A stretch of 64,000 bases of DNA from Piscicola geometra (lineage: Eukaryota; Annelida; Clitellata; Hirudinida; Piscicolidae): contig OX030967.1 of NCBI GenBank assembly GCA_943735955.1, forward strand, positions 3,399,590-3,463,589, read 5' to 3'. Position numbers and translations under genes: made by a program. This document shows, piece after piece, positions 1 to 11,470 of this stretch. Below the pieces are notes generated by a model. It made no database searches, was not told the origin of the DNA, and saw nothing but the letters and a program-made list of their open reading frames with translations. Numbering within the stretch: the stretch's first letter is position 1; each line of letters starts with the position of its first letter.

Positions 1-473
1 AACCACCACCACCACATCAACCACCACCACCACATCAACCACACAACCACCACCACCACATCAACCACACAACCACCACCACCACATCAACCACCACCAC
101 CACCACCACATCAACCACCACCACATCAACCACCACCACCACCACCACCACATCAACCACCACATCAACCACCACAACCACACATCAACCACCACATCAA
201 CAACCACCACCACATCAACCACCACAACCAAACCACCACCACCACATCAACGACCACCACCACCACCACATCAACCACCACAACCACCACCACATCAACC
301 ACCACCACCACATCAACCACCACCACAACCACTACCACCACCACCACATCAACCACCACCACATCAACCACCACCACATCAACCACAACCACCACATCAA
401 CCACCACATCAACCACACAACCACCACATCAACCACCACATCAACCACCACCACATCAACCACCACCACCACC
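1..473. repeat. ACC/ACCACATCA simple-repeat array
   Basis: The stretch is almost only ACC triplets interrupted by ATCA, giving ACCACATCAACC-type units of varying length. No gene is visible in it; its long open frames (poly-Val and Asp on the minus strand) are repeat artefacts. Confidence 0.95.
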
Positions 474-475
474 AC

Positions 476-613
476 GACGAAAGCACCTTCCTCAGGGCAC
501 TCAGTTCAGCCTCCATGGCGAGGATGTGGCTTCGGTCCTTCTTCTTGCTGAGACTAGAGTAGGCGCTGAACACCTCCATGTAGGCCTTCAGTCGCTCCTT
601 GCAAGGTCTGCCC
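476..613 (-). CDS. Likely internal exon, unrecognised protein
   Basis: A GC-richer island between two simple repeats is open on the minus strand. It reads as a charged helical segment containing CKERLKAYMEVFSAY, then SLSKKKDRSHILAMEAEL and SALRKVL, which looks like a coiled coil. A CAG acceptor lies directly upstream (GCACAG before GGGCAG). The donor is weak (TCGTC before GTGGTG) and merges with the ACC repeat. Its phase fits the exon at 1929-2046 upstream of it, so the two may belong to one minus-strand gene. I do not recognise the family. Confidence 0.45.
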
Positions 614-1262
<649 letters not shown>

Positions 1263-1928
1263 GTCTGACTGCTGGAGTATAGTTACTCGAGTCTATTAGT
1301 TTCAAGATAAACAGAAGAATGGCTAAATTAAATCAATAATAAAATGATTTAATTTAATTAAAACAAAGAATAAACCTACTCTGAGTTTAAAAGCATCATC
1401 TTGCTGGGAAAAAAATTCCTTGAAATCAAATTTACAAATCTATTTTTAAAAGTAATTTGTTTTTGTTTTCTTATGACGTCTTGAATATTTATTAAAAAAT
1501 ATTTAACGTTTTTTATAATTATTTGGAAGTTAAATTCTTTTTTTTAATGAAACAAAACTCAATTTTTATAATTTTTTCTGATTTAAAAACAAAATATTTG
1601 TAAAAAGTATAGGATTTGTGGAATAAGTTTGCATCTGCAAAAAGGTTTTGAAAAATAAATAAACGAAGTGCATCACAAAATTACCATCTATTACAGCAGT
1701 AAGTTTTCATCAAAAAAGAAATAAAAAAACACATCATTCAATAAAAATGGGAAGGAGTAATAAATCCCAAAGCTACACAACCATACGAGTAAAAAGTATT
1801 TTTAAACATTATTTAAAGATAAAAACTATTTTAACATGAAATATAATTGTAAAATAAAAAAATGGGCGATAGAATAGTCTAAATAGTGGAAGAATGGTGG
1901 CTTTTGATTGGTGGAGGAAGCTTGCCAC
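1263..1928. other. AT-rich spacer, no gene seen
   Basis: AT-rich unique sequence without a convincing open frame, RNA gene or repeat. It would be intron sequence if the flanking minus-strand exons belong to one gene. Confidence 0.5.
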
Positions 1929-2046
1929 GCTGGGGCCTTTCGCTCCATGTAATTGGCTGGCGATGGGGTCTTGCTGACGTCAGAGGTTTCTTCTGATTGG
2001 ATGTCGATGTCGTCGTCAAGTGCTCCATCCGCTAATGGGCATTCAT
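1929..2046 (-). CDS. Likely internal exon, unrecognised acidic protein
   Basis: This minus-strand island has a clean acceptor (CACCTTCCAG) and then reads ECPLADGALDDDIDIQSEE followed by a Ser/Thr/Pro stretch and NYMERKAPA, ending at a possible donor (CCAGC before GTGGCA). It starts in phase 1, matching the end of the exon at 5894-6002, and ends in phase 2, matching the start of the exon at 476-613. The acidic, Ser-rich character suggests a linker. No family is recognised. The plus strand of the same island carries several ATTGG (inverted CCAAT) motifs, so a regulatory reading is also possible. Confidence 0.4.
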
Positions 2047-2059
2047 CTGGAAGGTGTTG

Positions 2060-2531
2060 GTGGTGGTGGTGGTGATGATGAAGAAGAGGATGATAATTAT
2101 AATAAAATTCCATTTAATGCTTACGTAGGTAGTCGTCAAAAAGTAGAAGGGATGATGATGATGATGATGAAGATGACGAAGATGGTGATGATGATGGGGG
2201 TGGTTGGCAATGGGGGGAGTGGGTGAGGAGGAGGGATGAGGAAGAAGTCTTTTGCAGCCACTGGAGAATAAATTAGAAAGGTCAACGTGGAGACCTTGAA
2301 TAATTTTATCTTAAGTTTCTTAAACACACCATAACTTTGAAACAACGAATCCTTGGATATCGTCTATAACCATTAAAAGCCACAAAAGGTGATACTAATA
2401 GTACTAATAGTACTACTTATAATAATAAAAATAGTACTAATAATAATATTTATAAAAAAACAACTCAAAAGAATCAAACTCTCCAAAACTACTACCATGC
2501 ACGAGATGTGTGGTTTTCCCAGTTCTTGTTC

Positions 2532-2568
<37 letters not shown>

Positions 2569-2575
2569 TGTTTAT
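2060..2575. repeat. GAT, TTG and ACTAAT microsatellites
   Basis: Short triplet runs lie at about 2060-2100 (GGT/GAT), 2150-2200 (GAT), 2395-2450 (AGTACTAAT-like) and 2535-2575 (TTG). Antisense to the last run a Gln/His-rich frame is open, but it shows only low complexity. Confidence 0.8.
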
Positions 2576-2625
2576 TATGCAGTTGTTTTTGTGCCACCAT
2601 GAATACTAGAGTTCCCTCCCCCACA

Positions 2626-2925
2626 GCCCACCACGTGACACACTCCAGCTGCACGTCTGCATCGATGACGTCATATGGAGGCAGAGTGTGGAGAAGATTT
2701 TTCCACTTTCATCAACACCCATCCTCTCATTCCCTCTCCCTCCCAACCTCCCCCTCACTCACATCTTTCTCCTCTTTTTTCCTCCTCTTCGAACTCACCT
2801 AAATGGTTCTGATTGGCTAGTGCTAGCTCAATCTTGTCTCCATGGCAACCGGAAGTCAGAAGCACGTGACAGGAAGAAGGTCTCGAAACATGTGACTTGT
2901 ACCGACCAATGAACGGGCAGCTTGG
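2626..2925. promoter_or_regulatory. Promoter-like island: CRE, E-boxes, ETS, X-box, CCAAT
   Basis: Within 300 bp there are several canonical factor sites: CACGTGAC (E-box/USF) near 2631 and again near 2862, a full TGACGTCA palindrome (CRE) near 2665, GATTGGCT (inverted CCAAT) near 2811, the RFX X-box GTCTCCATGGCAAC near 2837, an ETS site ACCGGAAGT next to it, and CCAAT near 2907. The sites are directly visible; that they form one promoter is inference. A short plus-strand frame starting at the ATG near 2909 (MNGQLGFVNFVAVERGWS) runs to a GTAATG donor-like site, but no second exon was found. Confidence 0.5.
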
Positions 2926-2929
2926 TTTT

Positions 2930-3202
2930 GTGAACTTTGTGGCTGTGGAAAGAGGGTGGTCTTGGTAATGATGATAAGGTTAATTTATAATTATTAATTC
3001 ATTATCATTTCCATCATCATCAACACCAACATAATTATCGTAATTATCATCATCATCATCATCATCATCATAATACCCATTATCTTGAAACTAACAAAGC
3101 ATATATTCATGGATTGGTGGTGAGTGGGAGAATTGCTCCAATCCACACTTACTATCGCCCACGGGTCCTGATGGTGATAGTCATAGTGAACTAGTATTAG
3201 TA
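2930..3202. other. Spacer with short CAT run, no gene seen
   Basis: Unique sequence with a short (ATC)n run around 3040-3070. Nothing else supportable was seen. Confidence 0.5.
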
Positions 3203-3744
<542 letters not shown>

Positions 3745-4430
3745 CAACAACACCCACCCCACATGGCGTGCACCACCAAGGAGGTAGATGTGCGTAGTAA
3801 CACCATGCATCTTTCTACTTCATCACTGTTGATGTTCGTGTTTTGTGGTGTTGTGTGACGGAATATGACGTGGTGTGGTGTACAAAAGTATGGTCTGGTG
3901 CATTGTGGTTGTGTGGTCAAAAAGTTTTTTATTGTTCGTTAGAGTGTAGTGTGGTTTAGTGTGGTTTTTAAAATATGGTTTAATAAAAAAGAGATATAAA
4001 ATTGGAGTTTAAAAATGAAATAAAAATATTTTTTAATCAAAGAGTTATTTCAAGAACTTCACACAAAAACACCGCTTACCATCCTCGTTCTACACGCAAC
4101 AACAACGTCAACACTTTTCCATAGAGTGGATGTTGTTGTTTTGTTGATGTCAAACAACTGAATTTCATCAACTTGTTGCTTTTGTTGTGGTTTTTGTTGT
4201 GGTGGTGATGGTAGTGATCGTTGTGGTTGTGGTGGTTGTTGTTGGGATGTTTTTTTGGGTTGTTGTTAGGTTTGTTGTAGATGAATGATGATTGGTACAG
4301 AAAAAATGAGTTGCGTGGTTTGTTGATGATGTTGTTGTTGTGGTTGTTGTGGCTGTTTTTCCTTTTCTTTTCCGAGTTTTCATCCTTGAACTTGTAAAAA
4401 TAAAAAGGGTCTCCCATGTGGAAAACAACA
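3745..4430. other. Spacer with GTGGTGT- and TTGTTG-rich tracts
   Basis: Degenerate GTGGTGTG (3835-3960) and GTTGTTGTTGTGG (4130-4350) tracts. No credible gene. Confidence 0.5.
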
Positions 4431-5220
4431 TCGCCTTCATCGCCCTCATCATCATTATCATCATTACCAACATCATCATCATCACCACCATAATCATCAT
4501 GAGCACGATCACCATCATCCTCATCCCTATCCTCATCATTATCAACATCATTATCATCTTTATCATGATCATCATCATCATTATGATGACGTTTTGCGAA
4601 ATAATTAAACAGGTTTCCAAGGGCAGGATCTTTTACAAGACAATCATTGGTGTTGTTAGAGTGATGATGATTGTGTTGGAGATGATGATGATGTTGGGGA
4701 TGATGATGATGTTGGGGATGATGATGATGTTGATGAAAATGATGATGATGTTGATGAAAATGATGATGATGTTGGGAATGATGATGATGTTGGGGATGAT
4801 GATGATGAGAAAATGTTTTAATATTGTTTTCACTTTTGTTGTTACGTTCATTGCTGCCGTCTCGATTTTGTTTGTTGGAGTTGCTTTTCTTGCTACTACT
4901 TGTAATATTAACACCACCATTTACACTACTATAACTACTCTCACTACTACTACTACTATTGCTACCACTTTTACTACTAGTACTACCAACACTATTGATC
5001 CTATTACTAACACCACTGTTACTAATACTTATACTGCTATTACTAATATCACTACTACTAACACTACTACCCTTCCTAATAGTGACACTACTACTATTAC
5101 TAGCAGCATCGTGAAGGTAGTAATAGTTGTAGCTGGTCCAGGAGTGACGATGGAACCAGGATGGGAGTTTGCAATGGGAGGAGGAAGAGGAGGAGATGGG
5201 TGATGATGATGATGATGATG
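4431..5220. repeat. ATC, GATGATGATGTTGGG and ACTACT arrays
   Basis: Successive arrays: (ATC)n at 4435-4590, a minisatellite with units such as GATGATGATGTTGGG at 4675-4810, and ACT/ACTACC triplets at about 4900-5110. The 287-codon open frame across them is low complexity. Confidence 0.85.
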
Positions 5221-5329
5221 AAGACGCTTGAGGTTCTGCAAAGAAAAGTAGCTAAACTTATTCAAGCATTAACAAATCCTCAAAGATCCCTTTTCATCCA
5301 AACACACGCCATAGAACCCTTGAAACCTT

Positions 5330-5893
5330 CTAAACCAAAACCCCTCCACTCACCTCTCATTCCAATCACCTCCTCACCCCTCCACCACCTCTTTACCCCT
5401 CCACCACCTCCTCACCCCTCCACCACCTCCTCACACCTCCACCACTTCCTCACTCCTCCACTACCTCCTCACCCCTCCATTATCTCAAACCCTATCAAAC
5501 ACTCTTTATTCAAACTACCTCAAACCATCAGCACCTCCTCATCTCTCCACTCTCTCTTCCTTACCACCTCCTCATCTCTCCACCACCACCTCTTTACCCC
5601 TCCACCGCCTCCTCACACCTCCACCACCTTGTTACCCCTTTACCACCTCCTCACCCCTCCACCACCTCTTTACCCCCCCACCACCTCTTTACCCCTCCAC
5701 CACCTCCTCACACCTCCACCACCTCCTCACTCCTCCACTACCTCCTCACCCCTCCACTACCTCCTCACCCCTCCACCACCTCAAACCCTTTCAAACACTC
5801 TTTATTCAAACTACCTCAAACCATCAGCACCTCCTCATCTCTCCACTCTCTCTTCCTTACCACCTCCTCATCTCTCCACCACCACCTCCTCAC
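5330..5893. repeat. CCTCCACCACCTCCTCACC minisatellite with about 300-bp duplication
   Basis: Pyrimidine-rich units of CCTCCACCACCTCCTCACC type. A block containing CAAACACTCTTTATTCAAAC and the following Thr/Ser-type triplets occurs at about 5490-5590 and again at about 5790-5890, so a unit of about 300 bp has been duplicated in tandem on top of the short units. Confidence 0.85.
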
Positions 5894-6002
5894 CTAGTGT
5901 CAGCTCCATGACGACGGGCCCATCGTTGGCTGCATTGACGCCCCTGCAAGTGGTGTCCGCAGAGTGGCTCAGATACAACAGCGTGCCCAGGCTCTTGTAG
6001 GC
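5894..6002 (-). CDS. Likely internal exon, unrecognised protein
   Basis: A high-complexity island between two low-complexity arrays. On the minus strand it runs from an acceptor (CCACGGCAG) through AYKSLGTLLYLSHSADT, TCRGVNAANDGPVVMELTL and ends at a donor (ACACTAG before GTGAGG). It is 109 bp, phase 0 at the start and phase 1 at the end. That end phase matches the start of the exon at 1929-2046. No family is recognised. Codon choice (CTG, GCC, GTC) is clearly unlike the surrounding AT-rich DNA, as in BCAS2 further right. Confidence 0.55.
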
Positions 6003-6007
6003 CTGCC

Positions 6008-6232
6008 GTGGTGGTGGTGGTGGTGGTGATGGTGGTAGTGGTGGTTGTGGTGGTGATGGTGGTGGTGGTGGTGGTGGGAGTGGTGGTGGTGGTGGTGGTG
6101 ATGGTGGGAGTGGTGGTGGTGGTGGTGGTGGTGGGGTTGGTGGTGGGGTTGGTGGTAGTGGTGGTGATGGTGGTGGTAGTGGTGGTGGTGGTGGTGGTGG
6201 TGGTGGTGGTGGTGGGGGTAATGGTGGTGGTG
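6008..6232. repeat. GTG/GGT triplet array
   Basis: About 225 bp of GGT triplets with GAT, AGT and GGGAGT interruptions, immediately abutting the exon on its left. The poly-Val frame is an artefact. Confidence 0.95.
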
Positions 6233-6654
6233 GTTTTGGAACTTATTTTAATTGCTTAGGGTGTTTGGAACTTTTAAAATGCTTTTTTAAGCGATTTAAA
6301 AAAATAATTTAAGAGTCCTAGTGATTAAAACAGGAATTGGTGGTTTGCACTAGTTGTGTGTGTTGAGTTTGTATTTTTCATGTTCGCCTGGCGAATGATT
6401 TTAAAGTAATTAGTTATTCACCATGCAGCGGTAAGCCCTGTTGTTGCCTCGGAAGCCATTGTGGTTGTTGTTGTCCTTGTTGTTGTTCTTGTTGTTGTGG
6501 TTTTCTTTATGATTGTAGTTTTGTTTGTTGTTGTTGTTATTGTTTACGTGATAGTAGTTATGGTTGTTGTTGTTGTTTTTTCCGATGATGCGAAAGTAAA
6601 CAAAATTGTTTTTTGTAGTCCCCCATTCAGCCATGCATTCGATCTCTGTGACTG
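6233..6654. other. Spacer with TTGTTG tract, no gene seen
   Basis: AT-rich unique sequence followed by GTTGTTGTT-type tracts (6460-6580). No gene or RNA recognised. Confidence 0.5.
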
Positions 6655-6868
<214 letters not shown>

Positions 6869-7433
6869 TAGAAAAACTAAAAATCTGAAAAACTTTTGAT
6901 TTTTGTTTGCGGTTAGAAAAACTCTTGCAAAACTGCCTCGAATGGACTTTGTCGCTCGGTTGAACATTGCAGTAGTTATTTTACTGAGTGCAAAAAAACA
7001 AAATTCAAAATAAAATACTATATAAACAAATATTTAAAAAGAGTTTGAAATGTTCAGCTGAAAAATCAGTAAAATAACTTTTAATTATTTTTTATAATTA
7101 CACTTCATAAATTTAATTATTTTAAATCATTGAAATATCAAATATATTTAAAAAAAAGTTTATTTCAAAAAGGTTTAAAAGTAGAAATATCTTATTCATG
7201 AAATTATTGGTTTCAAGATGCCTTGATGTATTACACCACCGTAATTATTCCATTTTTATTGAAATTTTTACAAATATTAAATTACTATTACTAATGTTTT
7301 TCAATATTGTAATTATAGTTTTTTTTATTTTAGACATTTTATTTATGCCTATTATTTATTATTTTATAATTTCATGTCCATATTTTCGGTCTTTAAAAAA
7401 AATAAAAACACTTATAAATAAAAATCAGTACCG
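6869..7433. other. AT-rich spacer, no gene seen
   Basis: Strongly AT-rich sequence. A plus-strand 79-codon frame near 7198 is hydrophobic by composition only and has no support. Confidence 0.5.
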
Positions 7434-8095
7434 GTGAAAACCCACTCAAAAAACCTCACCCCCCTTCCTTCTTGCACCCCAACCTCCCTCCAAACTCCCC
7501 CTTCCTCTCCTTCAACACCACCTCACACCTCCCTCTCCACCACCACTTCACCCTCTTTCCAACACCATCTCATCCCATCTCCCCTCCACCACCACCTCAT
7601 CCCATCTCCCCTCCACCACCATCTCATCCCATCTCCCCTCCACCACCATCTCTCCACTTCACCCTCCCTTCATCTCACCACCTCACCCTCCCTTTTCTCA
7701 CCCCCTCTCATTACTCCCTCCTTTGATTTATGCCCACATCACCTCCCACAAATCACAACTTCCACTCGCCACCCTTAACCACCCCTCCACAACTCCCCTC
7801 CTTTCTGACACCCTGTCTCTCTTAACAACCCTCTTTTCCTTTCAGTTTCTCCTTTTCTAACTATTTTCATTTATATAATCACTTTTTTCTGAATATCATC
7901 ATTTTCAATCATTATCCTTTGCATCATGCCACCATAAAAAAATATAATTTTCATAATCATCATCATCTTCATCATCACCCTCATCATCATTTTCACCATC
8001 ACCCTCATCATCATCATCATCACCCCCATCATCATCATCATCATCATCTTCATCACCCCCATCATCATCATCATCGTCATCATCATCATGCGATT
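7434..8095. repeat. CATCTCCCCTCCACCAC minisatellite and (CAT)n tract
   Basis: Pyrimidine-rich units of CTCCACCACCATCTCATCCCATCTCCC type are repeated at 7540-7650, with related C/T-rich sequence to about 7800. An interrupted (CAT)n tract with CACCC interruptions lies at 7955-8090. Confidence 0.85.
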
Positions 8096-9164
8096 ATATT
8101 AATTATTCATGGGATAAGAACGGAAGTTGAGAAAGATTAGGGAGTGATGATGATGATGCCGTTTTAGGAATTAGCACTTCATTTTCGCCATAAAAACAGA
8201 TACGTCAACATTTCATTGAAAAAACAAAAAGTTAGTTTTTTTAATTTCAAAAAAATAAGATATTTAAATTCGCATTATTCTAACACGATTTAAAAACTTT
8301 GCTACCGCCCTAACTTGACAACTGAGCTGCTTTATAAGGGATAAGGAGGCGCGTGGTTTCTTAACGAAATATAAAATTTATAAAAATAGTTTTTGCCAAT
8401 TTTTTTGCGTTTTTAAATTGTCAGTGTTGCATTGATTTTGGAGAATTAAGAAGGTTAGTGAGACTTGATTGATAGAGTGTGGATGATTAATAAACATAAT
8501 TGTTATTATCTATATGCTAATAATTATTCAATTATAATAAGTTTCATTACATTTATAATTAACTTTTTGTTTAACATATTTAGAAAAAAATTAAGAAGCA
8601 AAACCTTACGAAAAATTATGAGTTTAAAAAAAACAAAAAGCTTAAAAAAAGGAATAAGTATTGTTTTGATGAGGAGTGACGGATGTACCTCTCCTGGCCG
8701 ATTCCTCACTCCCCTAATAGGCCTATCTGTTGCTCGTTTTTTTTTCTTTCTATTTTTTTCTCATTTTTTCCATACTTTGTTTTCTATTTTTTCTTTTAGT
8801 TTTTCCGCTTTTTATTGATAAATATATTATTTTAATTATTAAAACATTTTTGAAGTTATTTTCTTGTTTTCACATTTTTTATAGATTTTTGGTATTTAAA
8901 GAGCATTTTGTCTTTTAAAGTTTTTGAAAATTTTTTAGACTTTAATTAAAATCAAATTATTTGTTGATCTACCATCAATATTTTTACATTTTAACAACCG
9001 TAAACCTTCAATTTAACTTTAATGGTTGAAACATTTTAGTTTTTAAGATGGAAAAATCCAGAGGATTAATTAACTTTGTTAATCAAAACAATAAACTAAA
9101 AGTACAATAAAACTCCAACACCAATAAAGTATTAAGATTATGATAATGATGATGATTATTACTA
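8096..9164. other. AT-rich spacer, no gene seen
   Basis: About 1 kb of AT-rich unique sequence. The short open frames at 8465-8918 are Phe/Ile/Lys-rich composition artefacts. Confidence 0.5.
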
Positions 9165-9262
9165 TTATTATTTTTTGTTTTTATTATTATTTGTTTTTAT
9201 TATTATTTGTTTTTATTATTATTTGTTTTTATTATTATTTGTTTTTATTATTATTTTATTTC
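9165..9262. repeat. 16-bp tandem repeat (TTTTTATTATTATTTG)
   Basis: Five to six nearly perfect copies of a 16-bp unit TTTTTATTATTATTTG in tandem. Confidence 0.93.
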
Positions 9263-9344
9263 TTTCTTTTCTAATATTTATTATCAACTTTCAATTGCAC
9301 ACCAGAGATTGCTCGCTTGATTTGCTACGCCTCCGTGCATCAAG

Positions 9345-10115
9345 TGGGTGGGTGGAAGGGTGGAAGGGGTGGAAGGGGTGGGGGTGGGGTGGAAGGGGTG
9401 GGAGGGGTGGATGGGTGAATGGGATGGGGGTGGATGGGTGGAAGGGGTGGAAGGGGTGGAAGGGGTGGAAGGGATGGAAGGGGTGGGAGCGGTGGAAGGG
9501 GTGGGAGGGGTGGAAGGGGTGGGAGGGGTGGATGGGTGGATGGGGTGGGGGTGGATGGGTGGAAGGGGTGGAAGGGGTGGGAGGGGTGAAAGGGGTGGGA
9601 TGGGTGGATGGAGTGGGGGTGGATGGGTGGAAGGGGTGGGGGTGGATGGGTGAATGGTTGGGTAGAAGTGGGTGGTGGGGGGATGAATGAGTGTGGGTTG
9701 GTTTGGGTGGTAGGTTGGTAGGGGGTGGGTTGGTAAGTTGGTAGGGGGTGGGTTGGTAGGGGGTGGGTTGGTAGAGGGTGGGTGGATGGGTGTATTGATG
9801 GAAGGATGGATGGATGGGTGAATGGATGGAAGGATGGATGGATGAGTTGGTGAATAAATTTGTGGGTGAATGGTTGGAAGAATAGGCGGATGGGTGGGTA
9901 GAAGGATGGGTTGATGAAGAAAGTCTAAGTGGCTGAAAAAAAGTGAGTTGAAGGGTGGGTAGATGTGTACAAGGGTAGGAACGTAAGTTGAATGAATGGA
10001 TGGATGGATGGATGGATGGATGGGTGGATAGATGGATGAATGGATGGATGAAAACATATTTAAATGAAGGGATGGATGGGAGGACAGATGTACGGATAAG
10101 TAAATGAACGAATGG
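9345..10115. repeat. GGGTGGAAGG and GGATGGATG minisatellite
   Basis: From 9345 to about 9660 the plus strand is built of GGGGTGGAAGGGGTGGGA-type units. From about 9660 to 10110 these grade into GGGTGGGTTGGTA and GGATGGATGGATG units. Runs of three to four G occur every 5-8 bases, so the first part is G-quadruplex-prone. The Pro/His/Ser-rich minus-strand frames are artefacts. Confidence 0.95.
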
Positions 10116-10865
10116 ATGGCATAACAAATTCCTTTTAAAGACCGATTAAACCTCTGAGACTTAATTTAAGAAATGATCTCAAATCTCATGATGATGATGA
10201 TGTTGGATAAGGTGATGCCTTTTCGTCCATCTATCATTTGTTCATTTATTCATTCCTTTACTCATTTCTTCCCTCATTCCTTCCTCACTCATTTCGTCCA
10301 TCGCTTAACACTTCCACACACATCAACTTTCAATGAAATCTTGGACCCTCAAGCAAATAAAACTTTCAATCCTCACAACTCACTTCAAACCTCCTCCTCT
10401 CCACTCTTCCATTGCAAAAATTTCCTTTCAAATATTTCAATCATTCAACTTGAAACATTGGCTGAATGGGTGCCCAAATGTGTAACCCCTCGTCTTGACC
10501 AATGGTCATAGCTTCAAGTGCAACCGATGCCCTAGTAGCCCACAGGTGAGAACGAAAATTTTCTAGCCCAAGTGGCCTTGAAGCCTGTACGGTTATACGC
10601 CACTGTAATAAAGCTTTTCCTCATTATTATCATATTTGTTTTTATTATCATATTTATTATTATTATTATTGTTATTATTATTTTTCTTTTTGATTTTCAC
10701 TTTCAAGCAGTTCAAGCCATTCAACCATTTCATCCACTTCACTTTTGAACATTTGACATTCCATTTTTATAGGTACTCAGTTATGCACTCCTCAAATACA
10801 AAGATATAAAAATATGCACAGAAGTTTGCATTTGATCTCAAAGAAGTCTATTTATAAGAAAATAT
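10116..10865. other. Spacer with one degraded dispersed-repeat tail
   Basis: Mostly unique AT-rich sequence. At about 10570-10612 the plus strand reads GTGGCCTTGAAGCCTGTACGG followed by TTATACGCCACTGTAATAAA. This is a diverged relative of the ATTGT-tailed repeat at 16616-16690. No gene seen. Confidence 0.5.
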
Positions 10866-11150
10866 TGAGAAGAATGATGATTGTGTTTTGTGGTTATGAG
10901 GATGATGTGGTGATGATTGTGCTGTGGTATGAGTGTTGGTGCAGTGGTGATGATTGAATTTTTTATTGGTGGTGATAGTGATTTTTTGGCGGTGATTGTC
11001 ATGGTGGTTTGGGTGAGGTTGTATTATTGAGGTTGATTGTTTATTTTTTATATTTAAATTGATATATATACATATATTGGTAGTGGTCTAAAACCCGTTT
11101 TATTTAACAAATTTATTTTAAAGCGCTTTTGAATTATATAAATGGCTGTG
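10866..11150 (+). repeat. Dispersed repeat, about 285 bp (copy 1)
   Basis: The sequence from GAGAAGAATGATGATTGTG through a GGTGATGATTG-rich part to TATATTGGTAGTGGTCTAAA and a GCGCTTTTG segment is nearly identical to the reverse complement of 26225-26521. The end with the GCGC motif resembles 3' ends of non-LTR retrotransposons or SINEs, but no coding part is present. Confidence 0.8.
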
Positions 11151-11430
11151 ATTGATTGATTAATCAAATTTCATTAATAAATGTACCATGATTATTAAAC
11201 AAATTATCAAGAAAAAGATGAGGAAATCTTAATATAATTTTGTATTTTAGTATCCCGTAAAGCAAATCCTTCAAAAAGTACAATCTCCTCGCCTTTAACC
11301 CATTAACGCATGACTCAAAGGAATTAATTAATTTTTTAACATTTTATTGAAAACCCGATTCTAACAAATAAAATCAAAAAATTAGTCTGAAATATTTTAT
11401 ACAAAAAAAGTTATGATGAAAATAAAAAAT

Positions 11431-11446
11431 GTCCTTAAAAAAGGAC
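11431..11446. repeat. Subterminal palindrome, left copy
   Basis: GTCCTTAAAAAAGGAC is followed by GCTATGCATTG. The same 16-mer occurs at 13288-13303 and 13635-13650, always next to a GCATA/TATGC-like motif. It may be a transposase binding site. Confidence 0.8.
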
Positions 11447-11470
11447 GCTATGCATTGCTACCGACGGTAA

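Noticed and set aside
1..473. CRISPR-like regularity in the ACC/ATCA array
   Set aside because: Units are short, without unique spacers; it is a eukaryotic simple repeat.
2480..2599. Gln/His-rich minus-strand frame starting MVAQKQLHNK as a first exon
   Set aside because: Mostly a TTG microsatellite in antisense, and its end phase does not fit the next candidate exon.
9284..10127. Pro/His/Ser-rich minus-strand frames
   Set aside because: Complement of the GGGTGG/GGATGG minisatellite in two frames; no splice-defined high-complexity part.
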